64,000 nt of DNA, taken from assembly GCF_030811655.1 (NCBI RefSeq), contig NZ_JAUSRE010000018.1, positions 1 to 64,000 of the forward strand. Reading direction: 5' to 3'. The notes below the pieces were generated by a model. That model searched no databases. It had not been told where the DNA came from and saw nothing but the letters and a program-made list of their open reading frames with translations. The position numbers and the translations under genes are program-made. Below, piece by piece: positions 11,269 to 18,227 of this stretch (its first letter is position 1; every line of letters starts with the position of its first letter). This DNA is from Pseudarthrobacter enclensis (lineage in GTDB: Bacteria; Actinomycetota; Actinomycetes; Actinomycetales; Micrococcaceae).

Positions 11269-11540
11269 GCACGCCGCACCCGTCGCACGCAACTGACGCC
11301 CCATACTGCGAACTCTGCGGCCTCCTCCTTCAGCCTCAGCCCACCCAGGTTGACGCGTCCCGGGAGGAGAAGCACGACGGCGGCCACGCACCGCCGTCGT
11401 ACCACCACTCCAGGTGCGCGGACCTTCTCCAGCTTGAGCCCCCGCGCTACTGTGCCTTTTGCGGCCGCAGGCTCAAAGTCCAGGTTTCCCCAACGGGGTG
11501 GTGGGCCAGCTGTGCCCGGCACGGAAGGAACGCCTCGTAA
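11265..11540 (+). CDS. bsaP: biotin synthase auxiliary protein BsaP
   Basis: A 91-residue Cys-rich protein starting inside the bioB stop codon (four-base overlap). It has two CxxC knuckles, YCELCG (Cys15, Cys18) and YCAFCG (Cys63, Cys66), plus Cys51 and Cys83. This small family follows bioB in actinobacteria. From memory, it has been described in mycobacteria as an auxiliary protein needed for BioB turnover, probably by supporting its auxiliary iron-sulfur cluster. Position, size and Cys pattern support the name; I could not compare it with the characterised protein directly. Confidence 0.75.
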   Translation: MSTPHPSHATDAPYCELCGLLLQPQPTQVDASREEKHDGGHAPPSYHHSRCADLLQLEPPRYCAFCGRRLKVQVSPTGWWASCARHGRNAS

Positions 11541-11592
11541 CCGGGCCTTCCGGCCTCTGGTGTGTTCCTGCCCGGCTGGGAAGAATGGCCGC

Positions 11593-12027
11593 ATGATGTT
11601 TGAACACGCGGACGGCAATCCCGTCCTGGAACTCGATGACGAGCAATCGTGGCGGCTTTTGGCGGCAACCCAGCACGGCCGGTTGGTGGTATCCGTCGCA
11701 GGGGAACCTGACATATTCCCCGTGAACTATGTGACCTCCCACCGCAAGGTTTATCTCCGCACGGCGCCCGGCAATAAACTCGCCCAGCTGACAATCAACG
11801 CCCAAGTGCTTTTTGAGACAGACGGCATCCTCTCCCAGGAGGCGTGGTCGGTCATCCTCCGGGGGACAGCCCGGGTGCTGAGCAACTCGGACGAGGTCGG
11901 CGCTATCGAGGAACTCGGCCTGAAGACCTGGGTTCCAACGCTCAAAGACTTCTACGTCGAGATCGAGCCCAAGTCCGTCAGTGGACGGCACTTCGTGTTC
12001 GGCGAACAACCGGAACGGGAGATCTAG
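11593..12027 (+). CDS. pyridoxamine 5'-phosphate oxidase-like FMN protein
   Basis: A 144-residue split-barrel flavin-binding protein of the PNPOx-like superfamily. The segment WRLLAATQHGRLVVSVAGEPDIFPVNYV is the usual N-terminal FMN-binding pattern, and GTARVL in the middle supports it. The ATG at 11593 follows GGGAAGAATGG; a second ATG three bases on is equally possible. Such proteins bind FMN or F420 and reduce small molecules, but the substrate is unknown. It lies 52 bases after bsaP and 19 before vsr. Confidence 0.8.
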   Translation: MMFEHADGNPVLELDDEQSWRLLAATQHGRLVVSVAGEPDIFPVNYVTSHRKVYLRTAPGNKLAQLTINAQVLFETDGILSQEAWSVILRGTARVLSNSDEVGAIEELGLKTWVPTLKDFYVEIEPKSVSGRHFVFGEQPEREI

Positions 12028-12046
12028 GGACTCCTAGACTGGAAGG

Positions 12047-12538
12047 ATGCCGGACCCTTCCAGCGTGGACAAGCGCCCCACAGACAAGCCCAGCGCAGAC
12101 AGGCTCACACCTGAGCAGCGGAGCTGGAACATGTCCCGTATCCGCGGTAAGAACACCAAGCCCGAGCTGCTGGTCCGGAGGCTCCTGCACGCCAAGGGCT
12201 ACCGGTACCGGCTGCACGGCAGGTCCGGGGGTGCCAAACTCCCGGGAAACCCGGACCTCGTCTTCGCCGGCCGCCGCAAGGTGATCTTCGTGAACGGCTG
12301 CTTCTGGCACTTCCACGAGTGCAGGGTGGGGCTGCACGCGCCAAAGGCCAACGCCGACTTCTGGGCCGCAAAGCGGACCCGGACGCGGGAGCGTGACGCG
12401 GGCCAGCGGCGCGAACTGCAGGACGCCGGCTGGGAAGTGCTGACAGTCTGGGAGTGCGAACTTAAGAACCACTCAGCGCTCGAAACCCAGTTGGTGCGCT
12501 TCCTCGAAGCCGGCGCCTGGCAGACAGGGAAATCTTGA
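12047..12538 (+). CDS. vsr: very short patch repair endonuclease (Vsr)
   Basis: A 163-residue Vsr-type endonuclease, which nicks 5' of T in T:G mismatches that arise from deamination of 5-methylcytosine. Key features are the N-terminal RSWNMSRIRGKNTKPE, the catalytic Asp70 in NPDLVF, and FVNGCFWHFHEC at residues 81-92 with the conserved Trp, His and Cys. The C-terminal VWECEL segment is also conserved. No cytosine methyltransferase is adjacent, so the gene is an orphan here. An McrBC-type system lies about 4.5 kb downstream. Confidence 0.92.
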   Translation: MPDPSSVDKRPTDKPSADRLTPEQRSWNMSRIRGKNTKPELLVRRLLHAKGYRYRLHGRSGGAKLPGNPDLVFAGRRKVIFVNGCFWHFHECRVGLHAPKANADFWAAKRTRTRERDAGQRRELQDAGWEVLTVWECELKNHSALETQLVRFLEAGAWQTGKS

Positions 12539-12646
12539 GGCAATCTTTAGCGGCTGCCGGGGCTGGCCTTGATCCTGGCAAGGCAGGATAAACGGGTTGC
12601 CGCGATCAGGCAGCCACTGGAAGTTTCGGAGCAGCTACCCTATCCC

Positions 12647-13870
12647 CTAGCTCCTCCGGGCCAATAGGGCGGACTTGAAAGCAGCAGCAGACGAATCACT
12701 GCTGTTGATGCGCCAGTCTGTTTCCTTCTGCATGTCGAACCAGACGAAGCCCATCACATCGGACTGGGCAGCCAGGTAGGACACCAGGTCCGTGTTCCAG
12801 GTGGCTTTGGACCCGCCCAGTTCGCTGGACGCCGTCTCTGCGATCAGGACCGGCTTGCCAGGTGCCAGGCTGCGCAACTGCGAGATGCCGGGGGCGAAGA
12901 GATCCACAGGGGAAACCCAGCTGCTCCAGGTTTGTGAGGTGCCCCAGTTGTAGCCGTCCAGGGCCACAATGTCCACGTAACCGGCCCCGGGAAACAATCC
13001 GGCAAGGTCGGTGGAGCCCCAGTAGGGCACGTTCGGCGACCAAACCCACTGGACGTTCGTAGCACCGGTGGCGGCGACCACGTCATGCACGTGCCGCCAG
13101 GCGGCCACGTAATCTCCCGGCTGGTTGCCGTTGACGCCCTCAGCCCACGGGTACCAGTTGCCGTTCATCTCGTGCGCAAAACGCAACATGACCGGCTTGC
13201 CCCAAGCGGCGAAGGACTGGCCCCACTGGGTGATGTACGCATCAAAGTCACCTGCCGTGATCCGGGCCAGAGCGTATGCCGGCTGGTCCACGCCGCCTCC
13301 CCATGCCCAGGGTTCCCAGGTGACCAAGGGTGTTGCTCCGCGGGAACGGACAGCGTCCATCTCGGTAATCGGCGGAGACTGCAGGAAGTCCTTGTAGCTC
13401 ATCACGATGGACGGGCTTTCCCCTGCAAGGGTGGCAACCTCGTCCAGCTCTGTGCTGGCCAGCGGTCCTCCGGCAGTGGCCACGCCAAAGCGCAAGGCTG
13501 CTGTGCTTACGGCCGGCGGCTGCGGGGCTGGAGCTGCCTGCACCACAAACGTGGCAGAGGCCTTGATGGAGGATGTCTTGGCTGTGATGGTCAGGTTCCC
13601 GGTGGACCCGGCGGGAATCGTGATGCCGGTGCTGAAGGCGCCGGTTGATGTGGTTTGGAACGCGAAGGTAGTGGAGCCCACAATCACGGTGCCTGTGGTA
13701 GTGGCCTTGAAGCCTGTGCCGGCAACTGTGACAGCTGAGCCGGCCGGCCCGAGGGGCGGATTGAGCGTGATTTGCGCTGACGCGGCTGCGCTGGCCGGCT
13801 GGACGATGGACAGCGCCAACCCAGCCCCGATTATGAGCGCGACAAATAAGGTCCTCATGGTTCGGAACAC
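12647..13870 (-). CDS. secreted GH26-like glycoside hydrolase
   Basis: A 407-residue exported protein. A signal peptide ends near ASA (residue ~29). An IPT/TIG or Ig-like beta domain covers about residues 30-115, a proline linker follows, and a TIM-barrel hydrolase occupies residues 125-405. RFAHEMNGNWYPW (Glu near 232) and IAETASSE (Glu near 342) match the acid/base and nucleophile regions of family 26 (beta-mannanases and related). The substrate is probably a mannan or other beta-glycan. Start is GTG at 13870; an ATG four codons later is possible. No sugar operon adjoins it. Confidence 0.82.
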   Translation of the reverse strand: MFRTMRTLFVALIIGAGLALSIVQPASAAASAQITLNPPLGPAGSAVTVAGTGFKATTTGTVIVGSTTFAFQTTSTGAFSTGITIPAGSTGNLTITAKTSSIKASATFVVQAAPAPQPPAVSTAALRFGVATAGGPLASTELDEVATLAGESPSIVMSYKDFLQSPPITEMDAVRSRGATPLVTWEPWAWGGGVDQPAYALARITAGDFDAYITQWGQSFAAWGKPVMLRFAHEMNGNWYPWAEGVNGNQPGDYVAAWRHVHDVVAATGATNVQWVWSPNVPYWGSTDLAGLFPGAGYVDIVALDGYNWGTSQTWSSWVSPVDLFAPGISQLRSLAPGKPVLIAETASSELGGSKATWNTDLVSYLAAQSDVMGFVWFDMQKETDWRINSSDSSAAAFKSALLARRS

Positions 13871-14098
13871 GGCAATCTATCCCCAGATTGAAAGGCGGCA
13901 ACGGCCGCAGACGGCATCAATGCAGAAAGCATTGGCCTCGATTTTATGGGCAAAAATCCGCAGTCCCATCAAGAAAGCCACAATTCTTGCCGAGTCTTCT
14001 GCCAGGAAAAGGCATCAGTCCTAACCTGAAAAAGTACTCGGCACCACCCCCACAAACCCCTGTTTCCCCCGCCCGCAACACCAGCAGAAAGGAGTGTC

Positions 14099-14509
14099 AT
14101 GAGCACATCGGATGATGCGCCCAGGCCGCTGGTGGACCAGTCCGTCCTGGACCGGCTGCGGGAGGAACTCGAAGAGGAAGAAGGCTACAGCCGCGTCTTC
14201 GTGGGGAACTTCATCGAGTACCTGCCACAGCGGCTGGGCCGGCTGCGGCTGGCCCTGACCACCGGTGACCTTGAGGGCTCCCTGGACGCCGTCCTGAGCC
14301 TCAAGACGTCAAGCCAGATGGTGGGAGCCGAGCGACTGGCTGGACTGGCGCTCGAACTGGAGAACGAGATCCGGGCCGAAGCCCGGCACGCTGACATGGC
14401 AGTGGTATTGCCCAGGCTCGCGGCCACATTCCTGCGGCCCATCACGCAGTGCAGCAGGCAGACCATGCACCGGTTGCAGGCTCAGTGCTGTCCCGGTGCC
14501 AAGCGGTAA
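14099..14509 (+). CDS. Hpt-like domain protein lacking the phospho-histidine
   Basis: A 136-residue protein with the four-helix pattern of a histidine phosphotransfer domain. The normal AHxLKGSSxxxGA core reads VLSLKTSSQMVGA at residues 65-77, placing Leu66 where the phosphorylated His should be. If the alignment is right it cannot relay phosphate and may instead bind a response regulator. AAAGGAG precedes the ATG. Its end overlaps the opposite-strand response regulator gene by 28 bases. A role with the 14482-16996 two-component pair is inferred from position. Confidence 0.65.
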   Translation: MSTSDDAPRPLVDQSVLDRLREELEEEEGYSRVFVGNFIEYLPQRLGRLRLALTTGDLEGSLDAVLSLKTSSQMVGAERLAGLALELENEIRAEARHADMAVVLPRLAATFLRPITQCSRQTMHRLQAQCCPGAKR

Positions 14510-15246
14510 CCCACCCCGCGGACGGTCTGCAGCCAGCGCGGCTGCTGCGGGGAGTCGCCCAGCTTTTTGCGCAGGTTCCCCATGTGGACTTCCACGGAGC
14601 GTTCGTCGGCTTCGCTGATGTAGCTGCCGACGTCGTAATCCTCGTCGCGGAGCCGGCGCACCAGGTCTGACTTGGTCCGCACCGTCCGGCCAGCTTCGAG
14701 GAGCGCATAGAGGAGTTCGAACTCGGTACGGGTCAGGTTCATCTCCCTGCCGTCGACGGTGACGGTGCGTGAGGCGTAGCTCAGGTCCAGCCCGTTGTGG
14801 CTGAAGTTTCCACGCTCGGGGTGTGCTGCGCTGTCCGGCGACGAGTCAACAGCCACGTCAGCGGGGTCCGGAACCGACCGCGGCCGGCGCATCATGGCCG
14901 CCACCCGGGCCCGCAGCTCACGCGGGCGGAACGGCTTGGTGAGGTAGTCATCGGCCCCGGACTCGAGCCCGATCAGGGTGTCCAGCTCCTCGGTACGGGC
15001 CGTCAGCATCACAATGTAGGCATCGGAAAACTCGCGGATCTGACGGGAAACCTCAAAGCCGTCAATGTCCGGCAACCCCAGGTCCAGGGTGATGACGTCC
15101 GGGTTGAGGCTCTTCGCCATCAGCACGCCTTCCGCCCCGCCGCTGGCGACGGTGACGTCAAACCCAGCCTGGGTCAGCACAGTGCGAACCAGTTCCCGAA
15201 TGTCGTGGTCATCCTCGATGACCAGACCCACACGTGCCTCACTCAT
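14482..15246 (-). CDS. OmpR-family response regulator
   Basis: A 254-residue DNA-binding response regulator. The receiver domain (residues 5-120) has acidic Asp12/Asp13, the phosphoacceptor Asp55 in TLDLGLPD and the conserved Lys in LTKPF near 104. A winged-helix OmpR/PhoB domain occupies about 160-250 (FELLYALLEAG, VEVHMGNLRKKLG, VRGVGYRLAPG). It is divergent from the histidine kinase at 15341, with about 95 bases between, and is very probably its partner. The linker of about 40 residues is longer than average. The signal is unknown. Confidence 0.93.
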   Translation of the reverse strand: MSEARVGLVIEDDHDIRELVRTVLTQAGFDVTVASGGAEGVLMAKSLNPDVITLDLGLPDIDGFEVSRQIREFSDAYIVMLTARTEELDTLIGLESGADDYLTKPFRPRELRARVAAMMRRPRSVPDPADVAVDSSPDSAAHPERGNFSHNGLDLSYASRTVTVDGREMNLTRTEFELLYALLEAGRTVRTKSDLVRRLRDEDYDVGSYISEADERSVEVHMGNLRKKLGDSPQQPRWLQTVRGVGYRLAPGQH

Positions 15247-15340
15247 AGAGCCCCCTCAGTGCCAACGTCAGAAGTATAGCTGCCTGCGGATATCCTGCTG
15301 GTATGGTCCCGCACACCCCCACTTCCGCGTGCCCGGCGCC

Positions 15341-16996
15341 ATGACCATCCCCACGGCCTGGTCATCGGGACGGCTGCGGTTTTTCAAGCGCCCCTTTCAC
15401 GAATACCGCCTGACGGACAGGGTGGCCATGAGCCAGATGCCCCTGTTCGTGACCACCATCCTGACGGCCGCGCTGATGTGGGCGTTCTTCCCGGACACGA
15501 TGAACAACCCCCTGTTCGTGGCGTTCCTCGTCTCGCAGCTGGCGATCATGGTGCTGTGCTACGCCATCCCGTGGGACCGGCTGCCCTACACCAGTTTCCT
15601 TGCCATCCCGCTGCTTGATTTCGTCTCCATTGCCGCGGGCAGGGAAGGCGGCCAGGACGGCCTGACGGGGATCAGCCTGCTCGCCGTGTTTCCGGTCATC
15701 TGGTTCTGTGCGTCCGGATACCACGCGCGGGCGGCCCTGTGGTTGTCCTTCCTGGGACCGCTGGCCATCATCTGGGTGCCGCTCGTGCTGAACGGCGACC
15801 ACAATCCACAGGATTTTGCGCGGTCCCTGTTGCTTCCGGTCATGATGCTGGGCATCGGCGTGTCGGTGAGCGTCCTGACCCTGAGCATGATGCGCCAGCA
15901 AAAGCAGCTGGAGGAGAAGGACGAGCTGCTGCGGGCCAACCTCCGCACCAGCAAACGCCAGGAATCACTGCTCAACACCATTCTGGACACCGTGCACCTG
16001 GGCGTCCTGGCCGTGGATGCGGACGGCCACGACGTCCTCATGAACCGTAAGCAGCGCGCAAACCATGAGCTGGCCCGGCCCAAAGACATCGCGGACCCCA
16101 ACGAGTCCCAGCTGCTGGTCTTTGGGCAGGACCGGAAGACGTTGATCCCCGTCCAGGAGCGCCCGGTCCGACGGGCCGTTCTTGGCGAAACCTTCACGGA
16201 CTACCTGGTGTGGCTGGGTGAAGGGAAGGACCAGCGCGCCCTGGTGACGACGGCGCGTGCCATGAAGGATTCCGACGGCAACTTCACCGGCTCCGTCATC
16301 GTATTCAGCGACGTGACGGATCTGGTGAACGCGCTGGCCGCCAAGGACGACTTCGTCTCGAACGTTTCCCACGAATTCCGGACCCCGCTGACGTCCATCC
16401 TTGGCTACGTGGAGATCCTGCTCGCCGATCAGCCGGACGAATCGCAGCGGGACATGCTGGAGATCATCCGCCGGAATTCGGAGCGGCTGCTGACCCTGGT
16501 CTCGGACCTGCTGTCCAGCCGGAATGGGCAGCTGATTGTCACGCCCCATGCGGTGGACGTGGCCGAACTGGTGCGCAGCAGCGTGTCATCGGCAATGCCA
16601 CGGGCGGCGGCCGCCGGAGTGGAATTGCGGGCCGAAACCCCCGAGCGGCTGGAAGCCCACGTGGACAGTGCCCGCATTTCCCAGGTCCTGGACAACTTGG
16701 TGTCCAACGCCATTAAATACTCGCCCGACGGCGGTGAGGTGGTGGTGTCGCTGGCACAGGAGGACGGGCACCTTGCCTGCCACGTTTCGGATACCGGAAT
16801 GGGCATGAGCCCGGAGGACGCTTCAGAGGTGTTCGCCAAGTTCTTCCGCACCAGCAGCGTGCGCCGCACGGCCATCCCCGGCGTGGGCTTGGGGCTGCCC
16901 ATCAGCAAAGCGATCGTCGAGGCGCATGGCGGCACCATTGGCGTCGACAGCAGCCTGGGCAAGGGAACGACCTTTACGTTCCGGGTGCCGGTGTAG
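15341..16996 (+). CDS. membrane sensor histidine kinase with PAS domain
   Basis: A 551-residue sensor kinase. About six hydrophobic segments in residues 30-190 form a membrane sensor with almost no large outer loop. A coiled linker (KQLEEKDELLRANLRT) and a PAS-like domain follow. The catalytic part shows SHEFRTPLTSILGY (His near 343), DNLVSNAIKYSPDG (N box near 455), DTGMGM and GLGLPISKAIVEAHGG. The ATG at 15341 is chosen because the reading frame upstream overlaps the regulator gene; no strong ribosome site is visible. Its 3' end overlaps the opposite mcrC gene by 23 bases. Confidence 0.9.
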   Translation: MTIPTAWSSGRLRFFKRPFHEYRLTDRVAMSQMPLFVTTILTAALMWAFFPDTMNNPLFVAFLVSQLAIMVLCYAIPWDRLPYTSFLAIPLLDFVSIAAGREGGQDGLTGISLLAVFPVIWFCASGYHARAALWLSFLGPLAIIWVPLVLNGDHNPQDFARSLLLPVMMLGIGVSVSVLTLSMMRQQKQLEEKDELLRANLRTSKRQESLLNTILDTVHLGVLAVDADGHDVLMNRKQRANHELARPKDIADPNESQLLVFGQDRKTLIPVQERPVRRAVLGETFTDYLVWLGEGKDQRALVTTARAMKDSDGNFTGSVIVFSDVTDLVNALAAKDDFVSNVSHEFRTPLTSILGYVEILLADQPDESQRDMLEIIRRNSERLLTLVSDLLSSRNGQLIVTPHAVDVAELVRSSVSSAMPRAAAAGVELRAETPERLEAHVDSARISQVLDNLVSNAIKYSPDGGEVVVSLAQEDGHLACHVSDTGMGMSPEDASEVFAKFFRTSSVRRTAIPGVGLGLPISKAIVEAHGGTIGVDSSLGKGTTFTFRVPV

Positions 16997-18227
16997 TCCC
17001 CACCCGTACCCTAACCACTTCGCCCCAGGACTGGCGGGCAAGTTCCTGGATCGAGGCAAGAATGGCCGACGGCGGCTGGCTGAGGTCCAGCGGGTACTCC
17101 ACGATGTCGATGTCGGTGTTGAGGATGCGGCGGAGCTTGACCTCACCCTTGCCGGCGTAGACGAGCCAGGCAGTGGGCACGGCGAGAGCGGTGCAGTGGG
17201 CCAGCATTTGGTAGTGGTCAGCCGTCAGGGAGGCACCGGCGTCCGAGGCGGCCTTGTACTTGGCGTTGTACGCCACCACAGGTCGGCCGCCGAGCATGTG
17301 GACCGCGTCCGGACGCACGGACAGGCGGTCGGCGTCGTTTACGGCCTCGCTGAGCAGGACGTTGAAGCGCAGCCGCAGCTCCCCTGGGTACGCGGCCATT
17401 GCGCTGCGCAGCGCGGTGCCCACAAAATCGCCGAACACCTGCGCCATGTCCACGACGAACGAGGCCGTCTGCTGCTTGCCCTCGCGGGCTTCCGCCGATG
17501 CGTTCCGCAGGATCAGGTCGGCCAGGCGAAGCACGGCGTGGTAGCGCTGGTTCATCCGGGTGGCCTGCCAGGCTGGGACCGGGGCGCCGGACGGAAGGCG
17601 GGTGACGCCGTCGAGCTTTCCCTTTAGCTGGCGCAGCCGGCCCAGCACCTCGGGGCGGACACCAGGCACCTGCCCCATCCGCTCAAGCGCGGCGCGCAGT
17701 ATCCGGTTTTCGGCGATGTCCTCGGTGAATTCGTCGTACGACACCTCCAGGGGAACCAGCATGCCGGGGCGCCGGGAGATCTGGTCGGAGATCCGGATCC
17801 GCCCCTTGACCGTCCGCAGCGACTCGTCCACGGTGAGATAGCCCTGCAGGACACCCCGGCCCAGGGCCCGTTCGGCGAGCTGCGCCAGCGATTCGGCCAG
17901 CGCACTCCAGAGGTCCTGTTCCTCCTCCGCTGCCACCAGGCCGGGCCGGAAGCCCTGCTCCCCCGCGTAGCTGAGCAGGAACAGGAGCCGGCTGAGGCCC
18001 AGCCGGTCCTTGGGCCGCACGTCCAGCTGGATGGTCGGCGTCCGCACCGACCCCACCTTGCCCACCGGCTCGATGCGGTACAGGCCCATGCCCAGGGGCG
18101 ATGCCTTGGCCAGCCCGCTGGAGTTCAGGAATGAAGCGCTGGGCGCGTCCAGCCGTTCCACCAGGCCGCTGGACAGTTCGTCCAGGACCAGGTGCCGAAC
18201 AGACGCCCGGGGATCAGCGCGCTGCAA
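16974..18227 (-). CDS. mcrC: McrC-type nuclease subunit of a McrBC restriction system
   Basis: A 417-residue McrC family protein. In known systems McrC provides the nuclease and stimulates the motor McrB, cutting DNA with modified cytosine. Recognisable parts are GKGRIRISDQ, YDEFTEDIAENRIL and the C-terminal PD-(D/E)xK region with RPDAV near residue 307 and YNAKYK near 318-323. The second motif normally reads DxK; here the acidic residue is Asn, so activity may be altered. The start is TTG at 18227, inside the end of the mcrB gene (14-base overlap). Confidence 0.87.
   Translation of the reverse strand: MQRADPRASVRHLVLDELSSGLVERLDAPSASFLNSSGLAKASPLGMGLYRIEPVGKVGSVRTPTIQLDVRPKDRLGLSRLLFLLSYAGEQGFRPGLVAAEEEQDLWSALAESLAQLAERALGRGVLQGYLTVDESLRTVKGRIRISDQISRRPGMLVPLEVSYDEFTEDIAENRILRAALERMGQVPGVRPEVLGRLRQLKGKLDGVTRLPSGAPVPAWQATRMNQRYHAVLRLADLILRNASAEAREGKQQTASFVVDMAQVFGDFVGTALRSAMAAYPGELRLRFNVLLSEAVNDADRLSVRPDAVHMLGGRPVVAYNAKYKAASDAGASLTADHYQMLAHCTALAVPTAWLVYAGKGEVKLRRILNTDIDIVEYPLDLSQPPSAILASIQELARQSWGEVVRVRVGTTPAPGT

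Noticed and set aside
12551..12615. GGCTGCC/GGCAGCC inverted repeat between vsr and the GH26 gene
   Set aside because: The arms are only 7 bp with a loop of about 50 bases, so it is not a credible terminator.
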